NCBI GenBank assembly: GCA_029204225.1
Contig: MU833114.1
Span: forward strand, 1 to 60,932
Length of the DNA: 60,932 nucleotides
Reading direction: 5' to 3'
From: Diphasiastrum complanatum
Lineage: Eukaryota > Streptophyta > Lycopodiopsida > Lycopodiales > Lycopodiaceae
The notes below the pieces were generated by a model. It made no database searches, had not been told where the DNA came from, and saw nothing but the letters and a program-made list of their open reading frames with translations. Below are positions 32,039-41,556 of the stretch, piece after piece. The position numbers and the translations under genes are program-made. Every line of letters begins with the position of its first letter. Within the stretch, counting starts at the first letter, position 1.

Positions 32039-32436
32039 TGAAGATTTACAAGACCTAGCTATGGAGTATCTTAACTCAAATGCTAGATCAACTATGAAAG
32101 CTTGAGAAAACTTGGCTATGGAAAATATCACACACAAGGAGAATTGCATGAGCACCTCACAAACTCAAAAGTCTCAAGAAGAAATGAATTGCTAGAGAGA
32201 GAGAGGAGGGCGTGGGTCCTCCAAATCCCTTGTGAGGCAAGCACCTCCTTTACATGAATGGAAAGTCTAGGTGTCAACCATAGGAGTGAGCTACTTGGCC
32301 AAGTGGGCCACTTGCACTAATTTACCTAACTTACAAAAGGGGGTCTCATGCATTTAATTAAAACATGCCCCATGAGTTATGTACAACTTAACTAATGCTT
32401 AGCCAAAAGGGGTAAAATAGGCATTACTCTTCAACA
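32039..32436 (-). repeat. Copia-3 LTR, left copy (element 3' LTR)
   Basis: 398 bp; adjoins a minus-strand polypurine tract (CCCCCCCTTAATGG in plus reading, 32438-32451). It contains a GAGAGAGGAGGGCG run at about 32199-32212. Confidence 0.93.
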
Positions 32437-32444
32437 CCCCCCCT

Positions 32445-33225
32445 TAATGGCAATTTTATTCAAACTGACACCCAACAAAGTTCTGAACTTTTCAAACTTA
32501 TCTTTACTAAGTGGTTTAGTAAAAATATCAGCTGTCTGGTCGTTGGTGTCACAAAAAACTAGCTCGATCTCCCCACTGTGCACTTTCTCTCGTATAAAAT
32601 GCTAGTCCACCTCTATGTGTTTTGTCCGTGCATCATAGACTGGATTCCTCGCAAGCTAAATGCAGCTTTGGTTATCACAATGTAACAATGTAGGTCTTAC
32701 TTGAGCAATCTGCATGTCCTCAAGTAGACGGCGTAACCAAATGGCTTCACAGGCGGACCTCGTAGTCGCCCTGTACTCAGCTTCGGTAGACGATAGAGCA
32801 ATAGTAGGCTGCTTCTTACTGCACCACGATATAGCCCCTGAACCTAGGCTGAAACAATAGCCTGTAGTCGATCTCCGATCGTCTCTATCACCTGCCCAAT
32901 CAGAATCTGAATAACCTTCCAGCTGAAGGTTCCCGTCATCCGTGTATCCAATCCCATAAGTCACTGTCCCTCTCACATATCGTAGGATCCGCTTGGCTGC
33001 CTTCCAATGTGCTTCGGTAGGCTTACACATGTATTGACTTGCAATTCCAACCGCATAAGCAATATCTGGCCTGGTGGTAGTAAGGTAAATCAGGCTGCCC
33101 ACTAACTGACGATAGAGCGTCTCATCTGCAAATGCTGGACCATCATCTTTTGATGGCTTGTTGCTTGCATCCATGGGTGTGCTGATTGGTTTGCTTTCTT
33201 GCATGTTAAACCTCTTCAATCTTCC
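32445..33225 (-). pseudogene. Copia-3 RT tail and RNase H
   Basis: From the deletion joint: LKRFNMQESKPISTPMD, YRQLVGSLIYLTTTRPDIAY and RILRYVRGTVTYGIGY, then the RNase H blocks YSDSDWAGDRDDRRSTTGY and ALSSTEAEYRATTRSACEA, and LHCDNQSCI followed by a stop at about 32657. After it KHIEV, then ADIFTKPLSKDKFEKFRTLL close the domain. Two stops are visible. The family is intact up to the end, with only RT missing. Confidence 0.9.
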
Positions 33226-33923
33226 TCCTGTTTTCGAGATCATATAGCACATAAGCTTTCTCACCTTCACTATACCCAAGAAAGACACACTTTACGGATT
33301 TTGCATCAAGTTTCTTCCGCAAGTCCTTTGGTATATGTGCATATGCTGTACACCCAAATACTCGAAGGCTGCCCACTTTGGGCTTGTTGCGACGATATGC
33401 CTCTTCTGGCGTGATTCCTTTCAACTGCTTTGGTTGGACTTCTATTCAATAGAAAAACAGCAGTTGCTACCACTTCTGCCCAAAAGGAATTTGGCAACCC
33501 CTTTGCCTTGAGCATGCTCCTCGCACACTCAACTATAGACCTGTTTTTCCGCTCAGCCACGCCGTTTTGCTGCGGTGTATGTGGAGCAATAAACTCTCTT
33601 TATCCCACATGCTTTGCAAAGATCTTTGAACTCATCAGAAATATACTCACCACCCTTATCTGACCTGAGAGTCTTTAACCTCTTTCCTGTGTGGTTTTCC
33701 ACCATAGCTTTCCACTGTTTGAAGTATTTGAACGCTTCAAATTTCAGTTTCAGAAAATAGACCCATACATTCGGAGAGAAATCATCTACGAAGGTCATGA
33801 GATAGTATGCCCCCCCTGCTGATTTGACCTGCATGGGACCGCACAAATCTGAATGCACAAGTTCAAGAATGCCCTTGGCCCTGGTAGCTTTCTCCTTTGG
33901 AAACTTTTTCCTCTGTTGCTTCC
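33206..33923 (-). pseudogene. Copia-3 integrase core
   Basis: Frames 33858-33553, 33560-33306 and 33424-33206 in order. HSDLCGPMQVKS has the first Asp, TLRSDKGGEYISDEF the second, and MAERKNRSIVECARSMLKAK carries the Glu. Then FWAEVVATAVFLLNRSPTKA, GITPEEAYRRNKPKV and FGCTAYAHIPKDLRKKL follow. Catalytic residues are kept but frameshifts at about 33555 and 33420 break it. The frame ends YDLENRRK and is fused to the very end of RT, so RT was deleted at about 33225. Confidence 0.9.
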
Positions 33924-35384
33924 CTAATGCACAAGCCTCACATGTATCTGAAGAAGACTTAATGCTAGGAAGATTACTACCATTTTGTGCCTGTTCAAAA
34001 CTTGCAAACTTTTATAACTCAAATGACCATATCTCTCATGCCAAAGCTTGTCCCGATTAGTATCTCTTGCAAACAAGGCCTCTTGGCTAGGAATGGTTGT
34101 GAAAAGCTTGTAAAGACCTCCTTCTTGCATTCCCTTGGCTACCACCTTGAAGTTCTGATCTTTGTCTTTTACCAAACATTTAGAATCATTAAACTCTACC
34201 ACCATGTTCTGTTTGGTAATGGCACCAACAAATAGCAAGTTCTTAGCCAACCCTGGTACATGCAACACACTTTTAATTTCCTTCACCTCACCTGATGATA
34301 GCTGTATTGCAACTGTGCCTTTGCACCTCACCATACGTGTAGAATTATCTCCAAGGCAAACATGCTGACCATCTTCTGTCTCCTCATAGGTGCTGAACCA
34401 ATCTCTATGAGGTGTCATGTGCTTTGAGGCTCCAAAATCAATGTACCATCCACCAAATGTGGATTCAGATGATAGGGCTGCGGTGAATAGCTCAAGCACA
34501 CCAGATTGCTCCTCCTCTGCAACTTTGTCAACAAAGTGACCCTGCTGGTTCTTTCCCTTTTTCTGATCACTTTGCTTCTTCCTGCATTCAAAGGCAAAAT
34601 GCCCATACTTACCACAATAGTTGTAGTTGCCCTTCCTCTTGGGTGTAGATGAGGAATTGGTGCTTGACTCCTCTCCAACCTGTAACTTGGACACCTGCTG
34701 CTCCAAGCTTTGCTTTGAGTACTTTTTTTTGCCTTTGCCTTTCTTCTGAAAGTTTTTCTTCTTCTTAGAAGCAAATGCAAGCTCTGGATTATCTTCCCTT
34801 TCAGAAAGATTCTTCCTTCTCATCTCCTCCTGTAAAAGAAGACCACATAACTCCCCAAAGGTTGGGAGTTTCTCCCTAGCAGAAAGGGACATCACATAGT
34901 CTTGATAGTTGAATGACAAGCTGTTCAAGACTATGGGAACAATACTCCTGTCACTTACTTTCTCTCCAACTGAAGCAAGCTGATCCATTAGGTCCTTGAC
35001 CTTTGTAATATGATCACCGATTGTTGCACCTGCTTCCATCTTGAGAGTATGTAACCTGTTTTGCAAATACACCAGCTTGGCTGAATCCACTGTTTCAAAC
35101 ATAGACTTCAGAATTGTCCAAGCATCAGCTGCATCCCTTGCATTGCAAATGTGAGGAATAATATTGTCCTTGACAGAAAGATTGATTATCCTATGAGCTT
35201 TCTGTCTCCTGTTCATGTAGTCCTTCAATTTAGGATCAAATGTTGGTACAGGTTCTGTACTTGTCATGACCTCCCAGCAATTCTTATCCATCAAGATATT
35301 GGCTATCTTGAACTTCCACACTCTATAGTTTGTGCCATCTAGTTTGCTAGATTCACCCAGCAAACTCTCCCCAAGACTTGCCAT
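33924..35384 (-). pseudogene. Copia-3 Gag-protease-pre-integrase frame
   Basis: Starts at ATG 35384 (MASLGESLLGESSKLDGTNY). Gag core blocks: WKFKIANILMDKNCWEVM, DAWTILKSMFETVDSAKLV, LQNRLHTLKMEAGATIGDHI. Zinc knuckle: NYCGKYGHFAFEC, with the expected first Cys replaced by Tyr (YNYC). Protease: WYIDFGASKHMT, where D-S-G has become D-F-G, and HVPGLAKNLLFVGAI. The pre-integrase block LWHERYGHLSYKSLQVL then runs into a frameshift. The long frame is open, but the zinc knuckle and protease active site are both damaged by single substitutions. Confidence 0.9.
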
Positions 35385-35841
35385 GCTAAAATCTGTGCTT
35401 AAAACAGAAGCTCAACCTGAAAAAGATCAGAAAAGAACAGCTTCAAGCAACAAGGGTTTAACCCCAAACTAGGGTATGTAGCCACTTCAAGGCAACCCTT
35501 CAGCTCCTGCCTTTGTCTTTGCCACTTGGTGTGGCCTCACTAGCACAAGCACTAGGCTCCACTGGAACAGAAACCAGAAGCCCCTACAGAAAGTGCGCCC
35601 TACTTTTGTGTAAGCTCCTCCAGAAAGACTCCCCAGAACTTAGCCAGATTTAGAAAGTTTTTGGATCATCCCACTCCCCTTGCCAATAGCTCTCCAACAG
35701 TGCAAGACTCCACCTGATCTGACACCTGTAGATCAAATGCTCCCTCTTTCAAGATTGAGGTGCTTGTAGAAGATAAGAATCTTCTCAAGAATCTAAGCAC
35801 TGAAGTTTCTCTCACTCTCAGACTCACAGGCTCGACAACCT
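35385..35841 (-). other. Copia-3 leader
   Basis: About 450 bp between primer site and gag start. No coding similarity. It does not contain the GGAGGGCGC motif, although this element's LTR does. Confidence 0.55.
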
Positions 35842-35853
35842 GCTCTGATACCA
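35842..35853 (-). other. Copia-3 primer binding site
   Basis: The plus strand reads GCTCTGATACCA; the minus strand is TGGTATCAGAGC, the initiator tRNA-Met primer site, directly inside the 5' LTR. Confidence 0.93.
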
Positions 35854-36249
35854 TGAAGATTTACAAGACCTAGCTATGGAGTATCTTAACTCAAATGCGA
35901 GATCAACTACGAAAGCTTGAGAAAACTTGGCTATGGAAAATATCACACACAAGGAGAATTGCATGAGCACCTCACAAACTCAAAAGTCTAAAGAAGAAAT
36001 GAATTGCTAGAGAGAGAGAGGAGGGCGTGGGTCCTCCAAATCCCTTGTGAGGCAAGCACCTCCTTTACATGCATGGAAAGTCTAGGTGTCAACCATAGGA
36101 GTGAGCTACTTGGCCAAGTGGGCCACTTGCACTAATTTACATAACTTACAAAAGGGTCTCATGCATTTAATTAAAACATGCCCCATGAGTTATGTACAAC
36201 TTAACTAATGCTTAGCCAAAAGGGGTAAAATAGGCATTACTCTTCAACA
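35854..36249 (-). repeat. Copia-3 LTR, right copy (element 5' LTR)
   Basis: 396 bp; near-identical to the left copy, with differences such as GCTAGATC/GCGAGATC and AAAGGGGGTC/AAAGGGTC. Confidence 0.93.
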
Positions 36250-36254
36250 TCCTA
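36250..36254. repeat. Target-site duplication TCCTA (right) of Copia-3
   Basis: TCCTA after CTTCAACA; matches 32034-32038. Confidence 0.93.
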
Positions 36255-37507
36255 GTGCGGGACACCCAGGCATACAGAAGACCTATGAGCTTCTTCGTAG
36301 GCAATTTTTCTGGCCCAGTATGAAAAAGGACGTCCACCAGTATGTAACCAGTTGCCAGAAATGTCAAGTAAACAAAGTAGAGCGTTTAAAGGTAGGAGGG
36401 TTGTTGCAGCCCTTAGAAATACTAGCTGGTAAATGGGAGAGTATCTCCATGGATTATATAGTAGGCCTGCCTAAAACCCAAAAGGGTAATGACGATATAT
36501 GGGTCACAGTTGACCGTCTGACCAAAATGGCTCATTTCATTCCGACCAAAACAACCGTGAGAGCTCCAGAGTTAGCGAGGTTGTTTGTAGACGGGCTATT
36601 TAAATTGTACGGTCTACCTTCCGGCATAGTCAGCGACCGGGACAGTAAGTTTACTGGAAATTTTTGGAGGGCAGTATTCCATCATCTCCATACTAAACTT
36701 AATATGAGTACCACCGACCATCCACAGACGGACGGTCAAACAGAGAGGGTAAATCAGGTGCTGGAGGATATGCTTCGTGCATACGTCAGCAAGAACCAGA
36801 CTAATTGGGAGGAGTATCTCTCAATATTAGAGTTTGCTTACAACAGTACCAAACATTCAGCTACGGGATACGGCCCATTTATGCTGATGTACGGTTTTCA
36901 GCCACGCTCACCCACAGCTGTAGGGTTTAAACAAGAAAAAGTTGAAGCAGCCAGAAACTTTTTAGAGGACCTAAACCAGATGATAGAACATGCTAAGCGT
37001 AGCATCAGGCAGTCCCAGGATCGAGCCAGGCATTATGCAGATCCGCACAGACGGGATGTGCAGTTCTCCGCTGGTGAGAAAGTCTACTTGAGAGTCCCAG
37101 TCGACTCTAAAACCCTCAAATCAGGAGTGTGTGCTAAGTTGTCTCCAAGGTATTGTGGTTCCTTTACCATCAGTAGGAGACTAGGCGAGGTCACCTATGA
37201 ACTAGAACTCCCACACAACAGTAAGGTTTTTCCAGTCTTTCATGTAAGTCAGTTACGAAAAGCCTTAGCCAGATCAGAAAATCTGCTAGGGGACAGTGTT
37301 CTAGTTCTCCCAATGCATCCTCAGCAACCTCCACATGAACCAGAGGAGATTCTTGATAGTAGAGAGACGCAGACTCGTCATACTCTATACCAAGAATATA
37401 TGGTTAAGTGGAATGATCAGCCTGTTGAGAATGCCACTTGGGAAAGAGGCAACGTCCTTCGCAAGATTTTTCCAGACTTTGTCTTAGAGGACCAAGACGG
37501 TTCTTAA
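36255..37507 (+). CDS. Gy1 integrase with chromodomain (open frame)
   Basis: The HHCC finger is completed as SAGHPGIQKTYELLRRQF and CQKCQVNKVER. The core has ISMDYIVGLPK (first Asp), GIVSDRDSKFTGNFW (second Asp) and TDGQTERVNQVLEDML (Glu region). The C-terminal module shows VYLRVPVDSK and LSPRYCGSFTISRRLG, then VFHVSQLRKAL. A chromodomain closes it: EEILDSRETQTRH, EYMVKWNDQPVENATWERG and IFPDFV. The stop is at 37505-37507. All visible catalytic residues are present and the frame is open from the Copia-3 border, so only that insertion disables it. Confidence 0.92.
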
Positions 37508-37518
37508 GGGGGAGGGAG
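37508..37518 (+). other. Gy1 polypurine tract
   Basis: GGGGGAGGGAG immediately before the 3' LTR start TGTTACGAGC. Confidence 0.9.
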
Positions 37519-37858
37519 TGTTACGAGCTCGTAACCAGTGCCGAACCCTAGAGAACACAGATAGGTCGTGTCCAGCGTACACGACCAACAGGGCAAGACA
37601 GTGTGAGTAGTGTGCCCCAGCACGGTCCATAGCCATGGCGGGCCTAACACAGCCTAGGGACCCTGTTAGCAGGATAGGGCCCCCAGTGGGATCTCAATGT
37701 GCAGTCGGCCACGTCAGGGACACGTGGCCGACACTTGGCAGTTGCATGCTACCAGTCCTCACACTGGGCTAGGAGGGGCTTACTCTTATGTCAGGGAGTA
37801 GGCAAGGTTGGGTGGATCAGTTAGTGTTTGCCCTACTGTGGTGTTAGGATCTATTACA
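37519..37858 (+). repeat. Gy1 3' LTR (340 bp)
   Basis: TGTTACGAGC to CTATTACA; pairs with 27389-27745. Confidence 0.93.
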
Positions 37859-37863
37859 CCACC
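37859..37863. repeat. Target-site duplication CCACC (right) of Gy1
   Basis: CCACC directly after the LTR end CTATTACA; matches 27384-27388. Confidence 0.92.
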
Positions 37864-38587
37864 GCAGAGCCTATCCGGGTAACTTGTAAGCCATAAATTA
37901 TAATTTCTAGATTCTAACATGTGATCCATCATCCCAGGTGGCAGGACCCAGTTAGTAGATACTAGATACTAAATAGTAGATACTAGACTGTAGCTACATT
38001 TTAACTTTTGTCGGGACTCGGCCCTCCAAATTTTGTCTTGATTTCAATGTGCATTGTGACATGTGTGTAGGTTAATCCCGATCTGATCGATGTGGCAAAG
38101 GTCCCAGAGTTGCCACCGAAAGACCAGTCAGAGGACGACGTGTACGCATCCCTCCATGAGGAGGCCATGCAAAGTGCAGGTGAGAAATTAGGATTGTCTA
38201 AGGTCTTGAATTAAATTTTCAAAGTTCAAACTAATTATCGTAATTTACTAATTTGCAGGCAATAACACGTTTGTCCCTCTTTGTGTGCACTGTGCAAGAC
38301 CTGTCACTCGAGCAGAGCGTAGGAGGAGGGCAGGAGAGGGTAGCAGCTCCCATGCTCACAGCCCTGACGACGAGGACGAGTCTGAGTTTGAGTCTGAGGC
38401 ATCGTCAGGGTCAGAGTCCTCAGAGGAGTATGAGGATGAGGAGTCCGAGGAGGGCGGGGACGAGGATGAGGGGCATCATACCTCTGCCTCTGATGAGGAT
38501 TTCACAGCTGAGCCTACCACTCGAGAGGCCACAGCAGGCTCCACAGCACCAGCGAGTGGGAGGAGACTCAGGCGTAGGAGAGCTTAG
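37864..38587 (+). pseudogene. hAT-2 transposase C-terminal exons downstream of Gy1
   Basis: Continues the exon broken by Gy1 (AEPIR, to 37878, then GT). Exon 38071-38179 reads NPDLIDVAKVPELPPKDQ and SEDDVYASLHEEAM. Exon 38259-38587 reads PVTRAERRRRAGEG followed by a long Asp/Glu/Ser-rich acidic region and ends in GRRLRRRRA and a stop. An acidic tail after the dimerisation domain also occurs in hAT-1. These exons are open, so damage is concentrated upstream. A nuclear-localisation-like basic end is visible. Confidence 0.75.
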
Positions 38588-39345
38588 AGTGCTCACTGCT
38601 CAGTGCTCATTGATGATTGTACATTAGATCATTGTAGTTACTAGTCTGTAGATGTTCATGTCACTAGATGAGCATTGACTCTTGAGCTGTTTACAGTGTA
38701 GTATGTACACATCATGATTTATCATCAGACACATCGTGCTTTACATTGGTGACCGGACTCATGAGGCACCTGGCATATGTATTTACTATTATGTTATGAT
38801 TCATGAATCATGATATAGTATGGATTCTAGAATCTAGTTTGAAGTTTTCACTGTATCAGACTAGTAAGTGGTCACTGGTTAGTAATTAGAACTTAGTACT
38901 AAGTAGTCACTGGTTAGGGGTCACTAATAGCTATTATCAGGATTCAGCTCTAGCCTCTGAGCTCAAATTTCAGTTATACTCCAGGCTCCTAATTTCTAAA
39001 CCCTGAGTTCCAAGTGTCCGTCGTCAAGTAAGTTGTAACAAGTTCCAACTTCCAACTTCCAACTCCACACTTGTCACTCACAATCCTGAGTCTCCTTGGC
39101 AAGCAGTGAGCACTTAGCAGATCCTTGTACCTAGGGGCCAGGATATGGTTACAAGTTACTAGTTACAACTTTCAACTTACTGCAATCCTCTTAAACTTGG
39201 GTCATAATGTCATTCTGTTTTGATACGACAGGTCACAAGAGATCTGATTATCCTGAATCCTGATATCTGTAAATTTAGAGGAAAATTGAAATTGTTTAGC
39301 TATTAAACTTTAAGTATCTATAGTATCAGTGAATATTTGACTTTT
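38588..39345. other. Downstream flank of hAT-2, no gene
   Basis: AT-rich with recurring ACTAGTAAGTGGTCACTGGTTAG-type near repeats (about 38860-38930). It could contain the hAT-2 3' terminal region, but no terminal inverted repeat was recognised. Confidence 0.45.
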
Positions 39346-39387
39346 TTTGTTGAAGAATGAAAAAAACAAGTTCCAACCTTTTTCCGA

Positions 39388-39440
39388 TTCGAACCGGCCG
39401 GTTCAAATCGACCTGTTCGAATCGACCTGTAACCTTGCAA
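39388..39440. repeat. TTCGAATCGACCTG-themed tract
   Basis: Contains GATTCGAACCGGCCGGTTC (a perfect GAACCGGCCGGTTC palindrome) and two 14 bp units TTCAAATCGACCTG and TTCGAATCGACCTG. It directly precedes the Gy3 coding remnant. Confidence 0.75.
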
Positions 39441-39469
39441 GGTTGCTTGAGAACGGTAATGACCACACC

Positions 39470-39880
39470 ACTAGCAGACCTTTCCTGGTGGAAACGGATG
39501 CTAGTGACTATGTGGTGGGTGCAGTCCTTTACCGGGATAGTAGACCTATGGCTTTCGAAAGCAAGAAGTTGGACCCAACTCAAAGTAGATATTCTACTTA
39601 TCAGAAGGAACTTTTTGCTGTCATCCACGCATTAAAGATCTGAAGACACTATTTGTACGGGTCTATATTCGTGGTTATGACGGATCATGAGTCTCTTAAG
39701 TTTATCTGTGATGCCTCGAACCTTAGGGGTCGTAAGGCCCGTTGGTCGGAAATCATTCAGGAGTTCGAATTCGACATTAAGTACCGTCGTGGTACATCGA
39801 ACTGTGTCGCTGATGCTTTGAGCCGGATTGGAGAGTTTAATCAGTTATGCTTTGCTGATTTCCATTCTGAGTTGTAACTT
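39470..39880 (+). pseudogene. Gy3 RNase H
   Basis: FLVETDASDYVVGAVLYRDS, AFESKKLDPTQSRYSTYQKE and LFAVIHALKI, then a TGA, then RHYLYGSIFVVMTDHESLKF, ARWSEIIQEFEFDIKYRRG and CVADALSR. One stop interrupts a complete RNase H domain. The first Asp and the ESK/DHES blocks are present. Confidence 0.88.
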
Positions 39881-41319
39881 TCTCCGAGAGACCTTCGTCG
39901 TACCGATGAGTTTTTCGGTCGTATTTGGCAAGAAGTCCTGGCAGGAATAATCTTGGAAAGCAGGATTCCAAGAAGTCTCATGAAGAGAAGATACTTGATG
40001 AATATTCCATTCAAAATGGTTTACTTTTCCGTAGAGGAAAAGTTTGTGTGCCAAATATCACAGACATTAGGGCCCAAATCTTGCATGAGTGCCACGATAG
40101 CCCCAGTGCCGGACACCCTGGTATATAGAGGACACTTGACCTTGTTAAAAGCGAATTTTATTGGCCAAAAATGAAAGGTCATGTCGAGGCATATTTTCAA
40201 AGGTGTGAACAATGCCAAGTTAATAAAGCAGAAAGACGCAAAGCGGTTGGTCTGTTACATCCGTTGGAAATACCCAGCAAGAAGTGGGAAATATATCCAT
40301 GGATTTTGTGGTCGGACTTCCCAATTCTGGGAAGGGTCACAATGCCATTTGGGTAGTAGTTGACAGGCTTACCAAAATGATGCAATTTATTCCAACAAAA
40401 ATCATTGTCAAAGCTTCGAAACTTGCTCAACTCTTCGTTGAAAAGTTGTTTAGGTTGTATGGTTTGCCGAACGATATTGTTAGTGATCGTGATTCCAAGT
40501 TCACTAGCAAGTTCTGGCAGGCAGTCTTTGAAAGACTGGAAACTACCTTAAGTATTTCGTCTACGAATCACCTAGAAACCGATGGTCAGACCAAACGTGT
40601 CAACCAATCGATGGAAAATATGCTTCACGCATATGTTTCTAGGCCACAATCAGATTGGAAAAAGTACCTCCCAATGGTTGAGTTCACATACAATAGTATG
40701 AAGCATTCTGCCACTGGTTTTAGTCCTTTTATGCTCTTGTACAACTTTTAGCCTTGTTCCCTTCAAAGGTCTCAAGGTAAAAGCTGCAGCGGATTCTTGC
40801 ATGATATGCAGGAAATGTTGCAGGCAGCTAGGGAAAGCATTAGATCGGCTCAGGATCGAGCCCGATTCTATGCTAACTAAAGCCGCTCTCCTCAAGAATT
40901 TGAGATCGGTGGTGTATCTTAGAATCCCAAAGGACTCTAAGACACTTCGATGAGGAAATGGCCGAAGTTATCTACACGTTATAGCGGTCCTTTCAAAGTT
41001 GTTAACAAGATTGGTAGGGCTGCGTATCGACTAGAACTCCTTGTTGGAACTAAGGTCCATCCTGTATTCCATGTTAGTCGTTTAAAGGAACGACTTGGTG
41101 GAAAGGATAACTTGATTCCCACAGATGATCTAGTGTTATTGGAGGATTTGACTGCTTTTGTACCCCATAAACCAGACAGGATCATGGATACCTGACGTCA
41201 TCAGCTGAGAAATCGTTTGATGAACATCTGATTCGTTGGAAAGGTAAGTCAGATGATGAGGACACCTGGGAGAAGGAAGACGATTTGAGACTTAGATTCC
41301 CTGGTTTTCTCCCATAGAA
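39881..41319 (+). pseudogene. Gy3 integrase and chromodomain tail
   Basis: HHCC finger: HECHDSPSAGHPG, a stop, then CEQCQVNKAERRKAVGLLHP. Core: ISMDFVVGLPNSGKG, NDIVSDRDSKFTSKFWQAV and TDGQTKRVNQSMENMLHAYV. C-terminal module: NSMKHSATGFSPFMLLY, RYSGPFKVVNKIGRAAYRLE and VFHVSRLKERLGG. A chromodomain-like end, HLIRWKGKSDDEDTWEKEDD, lies at about 41225-41283. Catalytic Asp, Asp and Glu positions are kept, but there are at least five stops or frame changes. Confidence 0.88.
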
Positions 41320-41344
41320 GGAAGTTTTTATGGGGGAGGGAATG

Positions 41345-41556
41345 TTATGTACCATAACGGTACGAACTTCAGTGACGGCCTCGCAAGGGGCATGACGTAG
41401 GTCTGGCGTTATCGACATGTTTTGGTGCCACGCGTCACCGTCCTAGGTGGTCATGTGTCGCCGGCAGGACCGTGCTTGATGGGAACCACTATGCTATGCC
41501 TATATAGTGGTGGGGCTTCCCTTTTGCCATTCACTCAATCTACCTAAGAGTTGGTG
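41345..41556 (+). repeat. Gy3 3' LTR (truncated)
   Basis: TGTTATGTACCATAACGG after GGGGGAGGGAA; matches Gy2 LTR 14253-14467, with small indels, to GAGTTGGTGG. TATA-like CCTATATAGTGG at about 41496. Confidence 0.85.

Larger units (their letters stand above)
32039..36249 (-). mobile_element. Copia-3: Ty1/Copia element with both LTRs and TSD, lacking RT
   Basis: Both LTRs run TGAAGATTTAC to CTTCAACA in plus-strand reading (32039-32436 and 35854-36249), with the duplication TCCTA outside each. Coding runs on the minus strand: gag-protease-pre-integrase, integrase, then directly RNase H. The whole RT is deleted. The LTRs differ at only about 8 positions by eye over 396-398 bp, so this insertion is fairly recent relative to its surroundings. 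Confidence 0.95.
27389..37858 (+). mobile_element. Gy1: Ty3/Gypsy chromovirus with both LTRs and TSD, split by Copia-3
   Basis: Two LTRs (27389-27745 and 37519-37858), a primer site, gag, protease-RT-RNase H, integrase with chromodomain, and a polypurine tract, in standard order. The duplication CCACC (27384-27388 and 37859-37863) fixes both borders. Copia-3 (32039-36249) interrupts it between RNase H and integrase. About three stops and one frame change separate it from a complete coding set. It inserted into hAT-2. Confidence 0.95.
26170..38587 (+). mobile_element. hAT-2: second hAT transposon gene, split by Gy1
   Basis: Plus-strand hAT transposase gene of the same broad type as hAT-1. Exons are at 26170-27388 and 37864-38587. 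The intervening 27389-37858 is Gypsy element Gy1 with TSD CCACC. The BED and DUF659 N-terminal parts are not present in the window. Stops and a frameshift make it inactive. The true transposon ends were not located. Confidence 0.85.
39470..41556 (+). mobile_element. Gy3: 3' half of a Ty3/Gypsy chromovirus (RNase H to LTR)
   Basis: Same family as Gy2, from RNase H through integrase and chromodomain into an LTR at 41345. gag, protease and RT are absent. The LTR is cut at about 41556, where LINE sequence begins. Confidence 0.88.
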
